Shown here: piece by piece, positions 44,331 to 52,638 of the stretch
Layout of the letters: each line of letters opens with the position of its first letter
Position numbering within the stretch: position 1 is the stretch's first letter
Assembly: GCF_900110415.1 (NCBI RefSeq)
Contig: NZ_FODR01000003.1
Coordinates: 434,001 to 498,000, forward strand
DNA length: 64,000 bases
Source: Mucilaginibacter sp. OK283
Lineage (GTDB): Bacteria; Bacteroidota; Bacteroidia; Sphingobacteriales; Sphingobacteriaceae
Direction of reading: 5' to 3'
Notes under the pieces: generated by a model
Databases searched by the model: none
What the model saw: only the letters and a program-made list of their open reading frames with translations
Told to the model about the DNA's origin: nothing
Program-made: the position numbers and the translations under genes

Positions 44331-47300
44331 ATGAAGTATACCTATATATTTTTCAGCCTGCTTGTGTTTTTATCAGCCTGTAAAAAGTCGGCCCTTTTTC
44401 AACAAATACCCTCGTCAGAATCGGGCATTACTTTTAGCAATACCATTGTTGAAGATGATAAAATAAACCCCCTTACCAAGCTCAATCTTTACAATGGCGG
44501 CGGGGTAGGTATCGGCGATTTTAACAACGACGGCTTGCAGGATATATATTTTGTTGCCAATACGCTATCAAACAGGCTGTATCTTAACAAAGGCGACATG
44601 AAGTTTGAAGATGTAACTGCAAAAGCCGGGGTTGGTGGTAAAGGCGGCTGGGGCAGGGGAGTTGCTGTTGTAGATATTAATAACGACGGCCTTGCCGATA
44701 TATATGTTTGTAACACTTTGCTCGACGATTCTGTTAAGCGAATCAACCTGTTATACGTAAACCAGGGTGTTGACAAAGATGGCGTACCGGTTTTTAAAGA
44801 AATGGGTAAAGAGTATGGCCTGGATATTAACGTGCACTCTACCATGGCATCGTTTTTTGATTATGACAATGATGGCGACCTGGATATGTACGTTACTGTT
44901 AACGAAGCGTTAGCAAGCGACAATCAAAGTACCTTTAGGCCTACTATAAAAGATGGCAGTCACAAAAGTACAGGCAGGCTTTATCGTAACGATTGGAATG
45001 CCGCGCTTAAGCACCCTGTATTTACCAATGTATCAAAACAGGCGGGCATCACTATTGAAGGTTACGGGCATGCTACAACTATTGTTGATATCAACAAGGA
45101 TGGTTGGAAGGACATATATGTGACCAATGATTTTTTACCTGATAATATACTGTACATCAACAATGGTGATGGTACTTTTACAGATAGATCGAAAGAATAT
45201 TTTAAGCATACTTCATTTAGCGCCATGGGGCAGGATTTTGAAGATGTTAACAACGATGGGCTGGTTGATGCATTTGAAGTTGATATGAACCCCGAGGATA
45301 ACTATCGTAAAAAGATGTTTATGCCCGGTAACAATTACCAGGTATTTCAAAATTTTGATAGATATAACCAACAATACCAATACACACGCAATACCTTACA
45401 AATAAATAAGGGCCCGCGCCTGGGCCAGAATGATTCAATAGGCGCACCAATTTTTAGTGAAGTAGCTTTTTTAAGCGGTGTGGGTCAAACCGACTGGAGT
45501 TGGGGCCCAATGCTTACCGATTTTGATAACGATGGTTTACGAGATCTGATAGTGACTAATGGTTATCCGCGCGATGTTACCGATCATGACTTTATTACTT
45601 TCAGGAACAGCGCTTTTGCAATCGCATCAAACAAACAAATCCTTGACCAGATTCCGATTGTAAAAATACCAAACTATGCATTTAAAAATACCGACGGGCT
45701 ACAATTTACCGATGTAACTAAAGAATGGGGCCTTGGCACGCCATCGTTTTCAAACGGTGCGGCGTACGCCGATCTGGATAATGACGGCGCTATGGACATG
45801 ATTATCAATAATATTGATGATGAAGCCTTTATTTACAGGAATACTGCCCGCGATAAAAATAAAACCAACAACAACTATTTACACATACAATTTAAAGGCG
45901 GCCCGCAAAACCTTGGCGGCATTGGGGCGTTTGCCAATATTTATTACAATCACGGCCAGCAGCAGGTGTATGAGAACACGCCATACCGTGGCTATTTGTC
46001 TACCATCCAAAACATAGCCCATTTTGGCCTTGGTAACGTATCCCAGGTAGACTCTGTTGTAATCAGTTGGGATAACGGAAAAAAACAGGTGCTGAAAAAT
46101 GTAAAGGCCAACCAAACACTTAAAGTAAGCATGGCAGATGCCCGCGAGCCTTATTCGTTTAAACTCCCGGCCCAAAACACAGGCGCGCTTTTCCGCGAGA
46201 TAACAAAATCGGCAGGCATTAGTTATAAGCACCAGGAAAAAGATTATATCGATTTTAATGTTCAAAAATTAATACCGCATAAATTATCGCAGTACACGCC
46301 GGCAGTAGCCGTTGGCGATGTGGATGGTAATGGTTTTGATGATATGGTAATTGGCGGTACAACTTTGTATCCGGCGCAATTATTATTGCAACAGGCCAGT
46401 GGCAAGTTTATTCAGCGCAATTTGCTGCCGCAATCAAAAACAAAGGTCCCAGCTTTAAACCCAATGGATATGGGGGCATATTTGTCGCAGGTTGCTGGTA
46501 ATAAAGATGAAGGCGTACTATTGTTTGATGCCAATGGAGATGGCCATCCTGATTTATATATCGCCAGTGGCGGATTTGAAACCCAGCCAGGCTCCGTCAA
46601 TTACCAGGATAGGTTTTACCTGAATGATGGCAAGGGCAATTTTATACTTCAGCCAGATGCTTTGCCCAAAAATCTCACCAGTAAATTGTGTGTAAAGTCT
46701 GTTGATTTTGACCATGATGGCAAGCTTGACCTCTTTGTATCGGGCCGGGTTGATCCATGGAATTATCCAAAACCGGTATCCAGCTTTATTTTGCGTAACG
46801 ACAGTAAAAATGGTGTTATCAAATTTACCGATGTATCTGCTGCGGTGGCGCCCGCTTTAAAAAATATCGGCCTGGTATGTGATGCCACCTTTACCGATTT
46901 TAATAACGATGGCTGGCCCGATTTAATACTTACCGGCGAATGGATGCCTATAACCTTTTTGAAAAATGAAAAAGGGGTATTTAAAAACGTCACAAACAAC
47001 ACCGGGGTAGCCGATAAATTAGGCTGGTGGAATACCATTGCCGCAGGCGATTTTGATCATGATGGTGATATCGACTACATTGTAGGCAATACAGGCCTGA
47101 ATACTTTTTACAAAGCATCAGACCAATATCCTATTTATATAACAGCTAAAGATTTTGATAATAATGACAGTTATGACGCCTTTCCATCGGTTTTTTTAAA
47201 AGATCAGGACGGCGTAAGGCAGGAGTTCCCGGCATTTGGGCGCGATGATATTGTAAAGCAAATGATTAGCATGCGTATCAAATTCCAAAACTACCGCTCG

Positions 47301-47945
47301 TTTGCTGTGGCTCCTATGGATTCGATAATCACCCCGAAAATGCGCGAAGGTGCTATCCGTCTGAAGGTAAACTACCTGCAGTCGTGCTATTTGCGCAACG
47401 ATGGTGGCGGTAAATTTACAGTGACGCCGTTACCAATTGATGCCCAGCAGTCTGAACTTTGCGGTATCACTGTTGATGATTTTGACGGCGACGGCAACCT
47501 TGATGTAGCCCTGAGCGGCAATGATTACGGTACCGAGGTTGCAACAGGTCGCTACGATGCATTTAACGGACTGGTGCTAAAAGGTGATGGCAAAGGTGGT
47601 TTTAAACCCTTAAGTATTTTACAAAGCGGTTTATACATACCTGGCGATGGCAAAGGCCTTGTTAAACTAAGAAGCGCCAAAGGGAGTTATATGCTTGCAG
47701 CAACCCAAAACCGTGATGCCCTGAAGTTATTTGAGCTAAACCGAAGCGTTAAAACGGTTGCTTTACAGCCGTTGGATGCTTTTGCAACCATCAAATATAA
47801 AAATGGAAAAATGACCAGGCAAGAGTTTTATAATGGTAGTTCTTTCTTGTCGCAGTCAGGCAGATTCTTTAATATTGAAAGTAATATGGCATCAGTAACA
47901 ATAACTGATAGCTATGGCCACCAACGAACCGTACAGCTTAACTAA
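44331..47945 (+). CDS. Giant FG-GAP/VCBS lipoprotein with ASPIC/UnbV domain (CRTAC1-like)
   Basis: A 1204-residue surface or periplasmic lipoprotein (lipobox 'VFLSACKKS', Cys17). It contains many FG-GAP/VCBS propeller repeats with Ca2+-binding DxDxDG or DxNxDG loops, among them 'DFNNDGLQDIYF', 'DINNDGLADIYV', 'DYDNDGDLDMYV', 'DLDNDGAMDMII', and a second set 'DANGDGHPDLYI', 'DFDHDGKLDLFV', 'DFNNDGWPDLIL', 'DFDGDGNLDVAL'. An ASPIC/UnbV domain lies between the two sets at about residues 520-600 ('LGGIGAFANIYYNHGQQ', 'GYLSTIQNIAHFGLG'). Such proteins are often encoded beside SusCD in Bacteroidota and may bind ligands or partners; no enzyme activity is known to me. Confidence 0.9.
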   Translation: MKYTYIFFSLLVFLSACKKSALFQQIPSSESGITFSNTIVEDDKINPLTKLNLYNGGGVGIGDFNNDGLQDIYFVANTLSNRLYLNKGDMKFEDVTAKAGVGGKGGWGRGVAVVDINNDGLADIYVCNTLLDDSVKRINLLYVNQGVDKDGVPVFKEMGKEYGLDINVHSTMASFFDYDNDGDLDMYVTVNEALASDNQSTFRPTIKDGSHKSTGRLYRNDWNAALKHPVFTNVSKQAGITIEGYGHATTIVDINKDGWKDIYVTNDFLPDNILYINNGDGTFTDRSKEYFKHTSFSAMGQDFEDVNNDGLVDAFEVDMNPEDNYRKKMFMPGNNYQVFQNFDRYNQQYQYTRNTLQINKGPRLGQNDSIGAPIFSEVAFLSGVGQTDWSWGPMLTDFDNDGLRDLIVTNGYPRDVTDHDFITFRNSAFAIASNKQILDQIPIVKIPNYAFKNTDGLQFTDVTKEWGLGTPSFSNGAAYADLDNDGAMDMIINNIDDEAFIYRNTARDKNKTNNNYLHIQFKGGPQNLGGIGAFANIYYNHGQQQVYENTPYRGYLSTIQNIAHFGLGNVSQVDSVVISWDNGKKQVLKNVKANQTLKVSMADAREPYSFKLPAQNTGALFREITKSAGISYKHQEKDYIDFNVQKLIPHKLSQYTPAVAVGDVDGNGFDDMVIGGTTLYPAQLLLQQASGKFIQRNLLPQSKTKVPALNPMDMGAYLSQVAGNKDEGVLLFDANGDGHPDLYIASGGFETQPGSVNYQDRFYLNDGKGNFILQPDALPKNLTSKLCVKSVDFDHDGKLDLFVSGRVDPWNYPKPVSSFILRNDSKNGVIKFTDVSAAVAPALKNIGLVCDATFTDFNNDGWPDLILTGEWMPITFLKNEKGVFKNVTNNTGVADKLGWWNTIAAGDFDHDGDIDYIVGNTGLNTFYKASDQYPIYITAKDFDNNDSYDAFPSVFLKDQDGVRQEFPAFGRDDIVKQMISMRIKFQNYRSFAVAPMDSIITPKMREGAIRLKVNYLQSCYLRNDGGGKFTVTPLPIDAQQSELCGITVDDFDGDGNLDVALSGNDYGTEVATGRYDAFNGLVLKGDGKGGFKPLSILQSGLYIPGDGKGLVKLRSAKGSYMLAATQNRDALKLFELNRSVKTVALQPLDAFATIKYKNGKMTRQEFYNGSSFLSQSGRFFNIESNMASVTITDSYGHQRTVQLN

Positions 47946-47955
47946 TTACTTGTTT

Positions 47956-49275
47956 ATGAGATGTTTTAAAATACTTTTAGCCGTTGCATGCTTATTTTTG
48001 ATTTATAGTTGCGGGCAGAAAAAAACAACACCCTTGTTAAAAGACGCGGACGTGTTACATAACAACGTTGATCAGTTAACGCAGGTTATCATTTATGATG
48101 TGTTTACACCGCCGGTTGCAAGCCGTATTTACGGCTATACTACGTTGGCGGCTTACGAGGCTGAGCGTTATTCTGATACCAGTTACAATTCTATAGCCGC
48201 ACAATTAAAGGGTTTTGGCAATCCGCCGAAGCCAAAAAAAGATTTAAAATATAATTTTACGCTGGCTGCAACCAAGGCTTTTTTTACAGTAGCCCACAAA
48301 ATAACCTTCTCGGTAGATACGCTGCAGAAATATGAAGATAAGGTTTATGCCATGTACAAGGACAACCTTGATGATTCTACTTATGCCCGCTCAATAGCAT
48401 TTGGCACGCAAATGGGTAAATTCATCCTGAAACGTTCGGCAGTTGATAATTATCCGCAAACCCGTGGCAAACCTCGTTTTTTGGGTAACGATGGCCCTGG
48501 TCAATGGCGCCCTACGGCCCCCGATTACCTTGATGGTGTTGAGTTTTGCTGGGGCACTATGCATACTTTTGCTGTTGATACTTCAACTCAATTTAAATTG
48601 CCGCCGCCGCCCGCCTTTAGCGACGACAAAAATAGCCCATATTTTAAGCAGGTTGTTGAAGTGTACGAATTAAGCAAACACATAACTCCCGAGCAAACTA
48701 CTATAGCCCGTTTTTGGGACGATAATCCTTTTGTAATTCAGCATAACGGGCACATGATGTTTGCCAACAAGAAGATAACGCCTGGCGGCCACTGGATTGG
48801 CATTGCAGCTATTGCTTGTAAACAAACCCATGCTGATGCTTTAAAAACCGCACAAACTTATGCGCTTACTTCCATAGCCTTGTTTGATGCTTTTATTTGC
48901 GGCTGGCAGGTTAAATATGAAACCAACTATATAAGGCCGGTTACGGTTATTAATGATAAAATTGACCATGACTGGCTGCCTATGCTGCAAACACCGCCAT
49001 TCCCCGAATATCCAAGCGGACATAGCGATATCAGCGCTGCATCGGCAGTAATGCTTACCCACTTGTTTGGCGATAATTTTGCTTACCAGGATACCAGCGA
49101 TTTAAAATATATAGGAATGCAGCGCCATTTCGATTCGTTTTTAAAAGCGTCCGACGAAACGTCAATAAGTCGTTTTTACGGCGGTATTCATTATCGTAAT
49201 AGTGTTGACCAGGGAGCTGCACAAGGACGGCAGGTTGGCGAATACATCTGGAAGAAACTTAAACTAAAAAAATAA
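47956..49275 (+). CDS. Vanadium-dependent haloperoxidase / PAP2-superfamily lipoprotein
   Basis: A 439-residue lipoprotein from the ATG at 47956 ('MRCFKILLAVACLFLIYSCG', Cys19); an earlier in-frame ATG would overlap the previous gene. The vanadate/phosphate-binding PAP2 motifs are K-x6-RP ('KYETNYIRP'), 'PSGH' with His356, and 'SRFYGGIHYRNSVD', where the SRx5H part is intact but the HxxxD Asp is Ser. Vanadium haloperoxidases oxidise halides with H2O2; acid phosphatases share the fold, and the sequence alone cannot separate the two. It is the third enzyme-type gene of the locus, 10 bp after the FG-GAP gene. Confidence 0.88.
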   Translation: MRCFKILLAVACLFLIYSCGQKKTTPLLKDADVLHNNVDQLTQVIIYDVFTPPVASRIYGYTTLAAYEAERYSDTSYNSIAAQLKGFGNPPKPKKDLKYNFTLAATKAFFTVAHKITFSVDTLQKYEDKVYAMYKDNLDDSTYARSIAFGTQMGKFILKRSAVDNYPQTRGKPRFLGNDGPGQWRPTAPDYLDGVEFCWGTMHTFAVDTSTQFKLPPPPAFSDDKNSPYFKQVVEVYELSKHITPEQTTIARFWDDNPFVIQHNGHMMFANKKITPGGHWIGIAAIACKQTHADALKTAQTYALTSIALFDAFICGWQVKYETNYIRPVTVINDKIDHDWLPMLQTPPFPEYPSGHSDISAASAVMLTHLFGDNFAYQDTSDLKYIGMQRHFDSFLKASDETSISRFYGGIHYRNSVDQGAAQGRQVGEYIWKKLKLKK

Positions 49276-49293
49276 CGGTACTTAACGCTTTAT

Positions 49294-50850
49294 ATGCACT
49301 TCAAAATAAAATACCTGGCTACTACTTACCTGCTTTTATTTACAGTTTTATTATCGTTTGCTACGTTGATTTATGGCTGCAAACCCAAAACAAATGAGCC
49401 CTATAAATTAACCGGTAATGTAAAGTTAGATGGCGAAACCCTGGTACGATTGAAATGTACGAGATGCCATGCATTAACACCGATAAATGCCTTGCCAAAA
49501 GATGTCTGGATAAATCACGTACTGGTGAGTATGGCGCCCATGCTCAAAATTTCTACCTACGGAGGGCAGTTTTTTAAACAGGATGCTAAAGATACAACCG
49601 GTGCGAGTATAGTGGAGTGGTTGGCTATTGTTAATTATTACAAAACGCTTGCGCCCGATACGCTGTTGCCCGCCAAAAAACCTACGCCGCTGGTTGAAGA
49701 CTGGGCCGGGTTTACGTTAAAAAAGCCTTTGGCGTTTAGTTCAACCAGTTTTACTACCGCCATAAACTATAACCCGGCTACCAAAAAGCTGTATAGTGCC
49801 GATGCCGTTAACGAAAAATTATACAGCTGGGATAGTAATTTAAAAGCCGATTCGCTGGCATCGCTGCCATCAGCGGGCGTTGATATTAGCTTTGATAAAG
49901 AAGCTGGCAGTAACATTGGTTTTGTGTCGGCCATTGGTCGCATGGCACCAATTGATTTCCCTAACGGGAAAATTGTGAAGCTTAATCTTGACGCAAAAGA
50001 TGTTCACGCTTCCGAAACTTATATAGCATCAGATTTGCCCCGGCCGGTGCAAACCATTGTGGGCGATTTTAACAAAGATGGCCTGAACGACGTAGTAGTA
50101 TGCGGGCAGGGCGATAAGAAGGGCGGTGTTTACCTGTTGGTGCAAAATAAAGACAAAACCTACGCCCAGCAGGTTATTTTGAATAAAGCGGGATCGGTAC
50201 AGGCTTTAAAAGGCGATTTTAATAAGGATGGCTGGCCCGACCTGATGGTTTTAACAGGAACAGGCGATGAAGGGTTATGGCTTTTAACAAACGATCAAAA
50301 AGGTAGCTTTACCACAAAAAAACTGCTTACTTTCCCGCCAACAAATAGTTCAACCAGTTTTCAGTTGGTTGATATGGATCACGATGGTAATCTTGACCTG
50401 GTTTATACCTGTGGATATAATTACCATGATTCGCGCATTTTAAAACCCTACCATGGCCTGTATATTTTTACCAACGCGGGCGACTGGAGCTTTAAGCAGA
50501 AATATTTTTATCCTATAAATGGCTGTACTAAGGCAATTGCTGCTGATTTTGATGCCGACGGCGATGTTGATATTGCCACAATAGCCTTTTTTGCCGATAT
50601 GCAAAACACACCACAGGAGGAGTTTATTTACTTTGAACAAAACAAGCCGTTTGATTTTAAACCGCACGCTGTGCCTGTAAGTAAATATGGCCGCTGGATG
50701 TGCATGGAAACTGCCGATTTAAATAACGACGGTAAGCTTGATATTATATTGGGTAATTATGCCGACGGGTTTAAATTTATCCATGGCCTGCAACCGCAAT
50801 GGGACAGAAATTTACCACTGATTGTGCTTGAAAATCATACAAAAAAATAG
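49294..50850 (+). CDS. Haem-c (CxxCH) plus FG-GAP repeat lipoprotein, paralogue 1
   Basis: A 518-residue lipoprotein (lipobox 'FATLIYGCKPK', Cys about 29). Residues 50-130 resemble a short cytochrome-c-like domain with one haem site, Cys55-Thr-Arg-Cys58-His59, and a Met-containing stretch 'VSMAPMLKIS' that could supply the distal ligand. From about residue 150 on come FG-GAP-type repeats ('DFNKDGLNDVVV', 'DFNKDGWPDLMV', 'DMDHDGNLDLVY', 'DFDADGDVDIAT', 'DLNNDGKLDIIL'). It starts 18 bp after the haloperoxidase gene and is followed by a paralogue of the same layout. Function unknown; an extracytoplasmic electron carrier or sensor is a guess. Confidence 0.85.
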   Translation: MHFKIKYLATTYLLLFTVLLSFATLIYGCKPKTNEPYKLTGNVKLDGETLVRLKCTRCHALTPINALPKDVWINHVLVSMAPMLKISTYGGQFFKQDAKDTTGASIVEWLAIVNYYKTLAPDTLLPAKKPTPLVEDWAGFTLKKPLAFSSTSFTTAINYNPATKKLYSADAVNEKLYSWDSNLKADSLASLPSAGVDISFDKEAGSNIGFVSAIGRMAPIDFPNGKIVKLNLDAKDVHASETYIASDLPRPVQTIVGDFNKDGLNDVVVCGQGDKKGGVYLLVQNKDKTYAQQVILNKAGSVQALKGDFNKDGWPDLMVLTGTGDEGLWLLTNDQKGSFTTKKLLTFPPTNSSTSFQLVDMDHDGNLDLVYTCGYNYHDSRILKPYHGLYIFTNAGDWSFKQKYFYPINGCTKAIAADFDADGDVDIATIAFFADMQNTPQEEFIYFEQNKPFDFKPHAVPVSKYGRWMCMETADLNNDGKLDIILGNYADGFKFIHGLQPQWDRNLPLIVLENHTKK

Positions 50851-50927
50851 GTTTTACTATAATAGAGTATAAATAAGCGTCTATCTTCAGGCTTTGAAAA
50901 CTGCGTCGGAAAACGGGATAAGTGTAA

Positions 50928-52481
50928 ATGATTAATAAACAAAAGTATTTTTTTTTCTATTCATTAATCATAGCGCTATTTGCTTCACTCGCACTGTGCG
51001 ACAGTTGCAATAGGGATAATGGGCGGGCAGACGATGAAAGGTATATTGAGGAGGGCAAGCAACTGGCTCAAAAGCGTTGTTCCACCTGTCACCAGGCGCC
51101 AGATGCATCTTTGCTTGATAAGGCAACATGGGACAAAGGCATTTTGCCTGCCATGGCGGCTAAGTTTGGGGTAAGGCCCTTTATGGGCGACTACCTGGTA
51201 TACTCATCATCAGCCATATCAAACGCCGATTGGCATAAAATTGTCATGTATTACAAAAGTGCTGCGCCCGATAAATTGGTTATCCCTAAGCCCAATGCGG
51301 TGAAAGATTGGGCTATTTTTAGCCTAAAACGACCGGCAAAGACGGATACAGCTGATGGTATAGCCATGACAACCATGGTTGCGTTTAACCCTAATGATAA
51401 AAGTTTTTACACCGGGGGGGCGGGCGATAAGCTTTATAAATGGGATAGCGGCCTCAACGCCACAGTTGTCAAAAAATTCCAGTCGCCGGTGGTTGACGCC
51501 GAATTTTTTAAAACGGCTGCAAATCCTAATGGCGCGGTTATTACCTGTATCGGAGTATTACCCCCTAATGATCAGCTCAAAGGGAAACTGATCAGCATTA
51601 ACCTTAATAGTAAATTAAAGGGTAAAGACTCGGTTTTAATTACCGATAGCTTGCCCAGGCCGGTAAAAAGCGCTTACGCCGATTTTAATAAAGACGGTTT
51701 AATGGATTATGTATCCTGCGGGTTTGGCCATAATAAAGGTGGCCTATTCCTGGTGCAGCAACAACCGGCACATCAATTCACAAAAAAAATCATCAGGGCA
51801 ATGCCGGGGCCAAGTCAGCTTTATATAGATGATTACAACAATGACGGCTGGCCCGATATTGTATGCCTGTTTGCCCAGGCTGATGAGGGGGTGTGGTTAT
51901 TTCTGAATGACAAAAAAGGAGGGTTTACTACGCAAAACCTGGTGCATTTTCCATCCGTGTATGGATCAAGCAGTTTCCAGTTCATTGATTTTAATAACGA
52001 TGGCAAACCTGATATTTTGTATACTTGTGGCGATAATAATGATTACTCGCCTATATTTAAGCCCTACCACGGGGTATATATTTTTACCAACCAGGGCAAC
52101 TGGAAGTTTAAACAAACTTATTTTTACCATATCAACGGTTGCTCAAAGGCTATGGCCGCAGATTTTGACCATGACGGCGATCTTGACCTGGCCGTTATCG
52201 CTTTCTTCCCCGATTTTAAATACCATCCTTCCGAAGGTTTTACTTACCATGAACAAACAAGCCCGGGTAAATTTAAAGTGCACGAAATCCCGGTTAACCC
52301 TTATGGCCGTTGGCTCGCCTTGGATGTGAACGATATTGATGGCGATGGCAACATGGATATAGTTTTGGGTAATTTTTCGGTAGGCGCAAAAGGACTTATC
52401 AACCAAAAAGATTACAATCCTAACTGGGACATGTATTCACCCATCACCGTATTGCACAATACCACCAAAAAGAGGCCCTGA
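50928..52481 (+). CDS. Haem-c (CxxCH) plus FG-GAP repeat lipoprotein, paralogue 2
   Basis: A 517-residue protein colinear with its upstream neighbour: lipobox region 'FASLALCDSCNRD', one haem site Cys51-Ser-Thr-Cys54-His55 followed by 'PAMAAKFGVRPFMGDY' (possible Met ligands), then FG-GAP repeats ('DFNKDGLMDYVS', 'DYNNDGWPDIVC', 'DFNNDGKPDILY', 'DFDHDGDLDLAV', 'DIDGDGNMDIVL'). Shared phrases such as 'KPYHGVYIFTN' and 'INGCSKAMAADFD' versus 'KPYHGLYIFTN' and 'INGCTKAIAADFD' show duplication followed by moderate divergence. The 77-bp gap before it may hold a separate start site. Confidence 0.85.
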   Translation: MINKQKYFFFYSLIIALFASLALCDSCNRDNGRADDERYIEEGKQLAQKRCSTCHQAPDASLLDKATWDKGILPAMAAKFGVRPFMGDYLVYSSSAISNADWHKIVMYYKSAAPDKLVIPKPNAVKDWAIFSLKRPAKTDTADGIAMTTMVAFNPNDKSFYTGGAGDKLYKWDSGLNATVVKKFQSPVVDAEFFKTAANPNGAVITCIGVLPPNDQLKGKLISINLNSKLKGKDSVLITDSLPRPVKSAYADFNKDGLMDYVSCGFGHNKGGLFLVQQQPAHQFTKKIIRAMPGPSQLYIDDYNNDGWPDIVCLFAQADEGVWLFLNDKKGGFTTQNLVHFPSVYGSSSFQFIDFNNDGKPDILYTCGDNNDYSPIFKPYHGVYIFTNQGNWKFKQTYFYHINGCSKAMAADFDHDGDLDLAVIAFFPDFKYHPSEGFTYHEQTSPGKFKVHEIPVNPYGRWLALDVNDIDGDGNMDIVLGNFSVGAKGLINQKDYNPNWDMYSPITVLHNTTKKRP

Positions 52482-52493
52482 AATTTGCATTTG

Positions 52494-52509
52494 TATCATT
52501 TGTATGATA
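52494..52509. promoter_or_regulatory. Short palindrome after the haem gene
   Basis: TATCAT-TTGT-ATGATA, 13 bp past the stop of the second haem gene and 130 bp before the GH2 start. Could be a regulatory site or part of a weak transcript end; the evidence is only its symmetry. Confidence 0.25.
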
Positions 52510-52638
52510 AAATGATAAATAAGTACAATATCAACCTGCCGATTGTTAATTAGTTTTACCGTTGTTAATTATTGCCCAATGGGTGTTTCGATACCTATTC
52601 ATTGATTGGCCGGCGGGCATCCCTGTTAAAAAATCATT

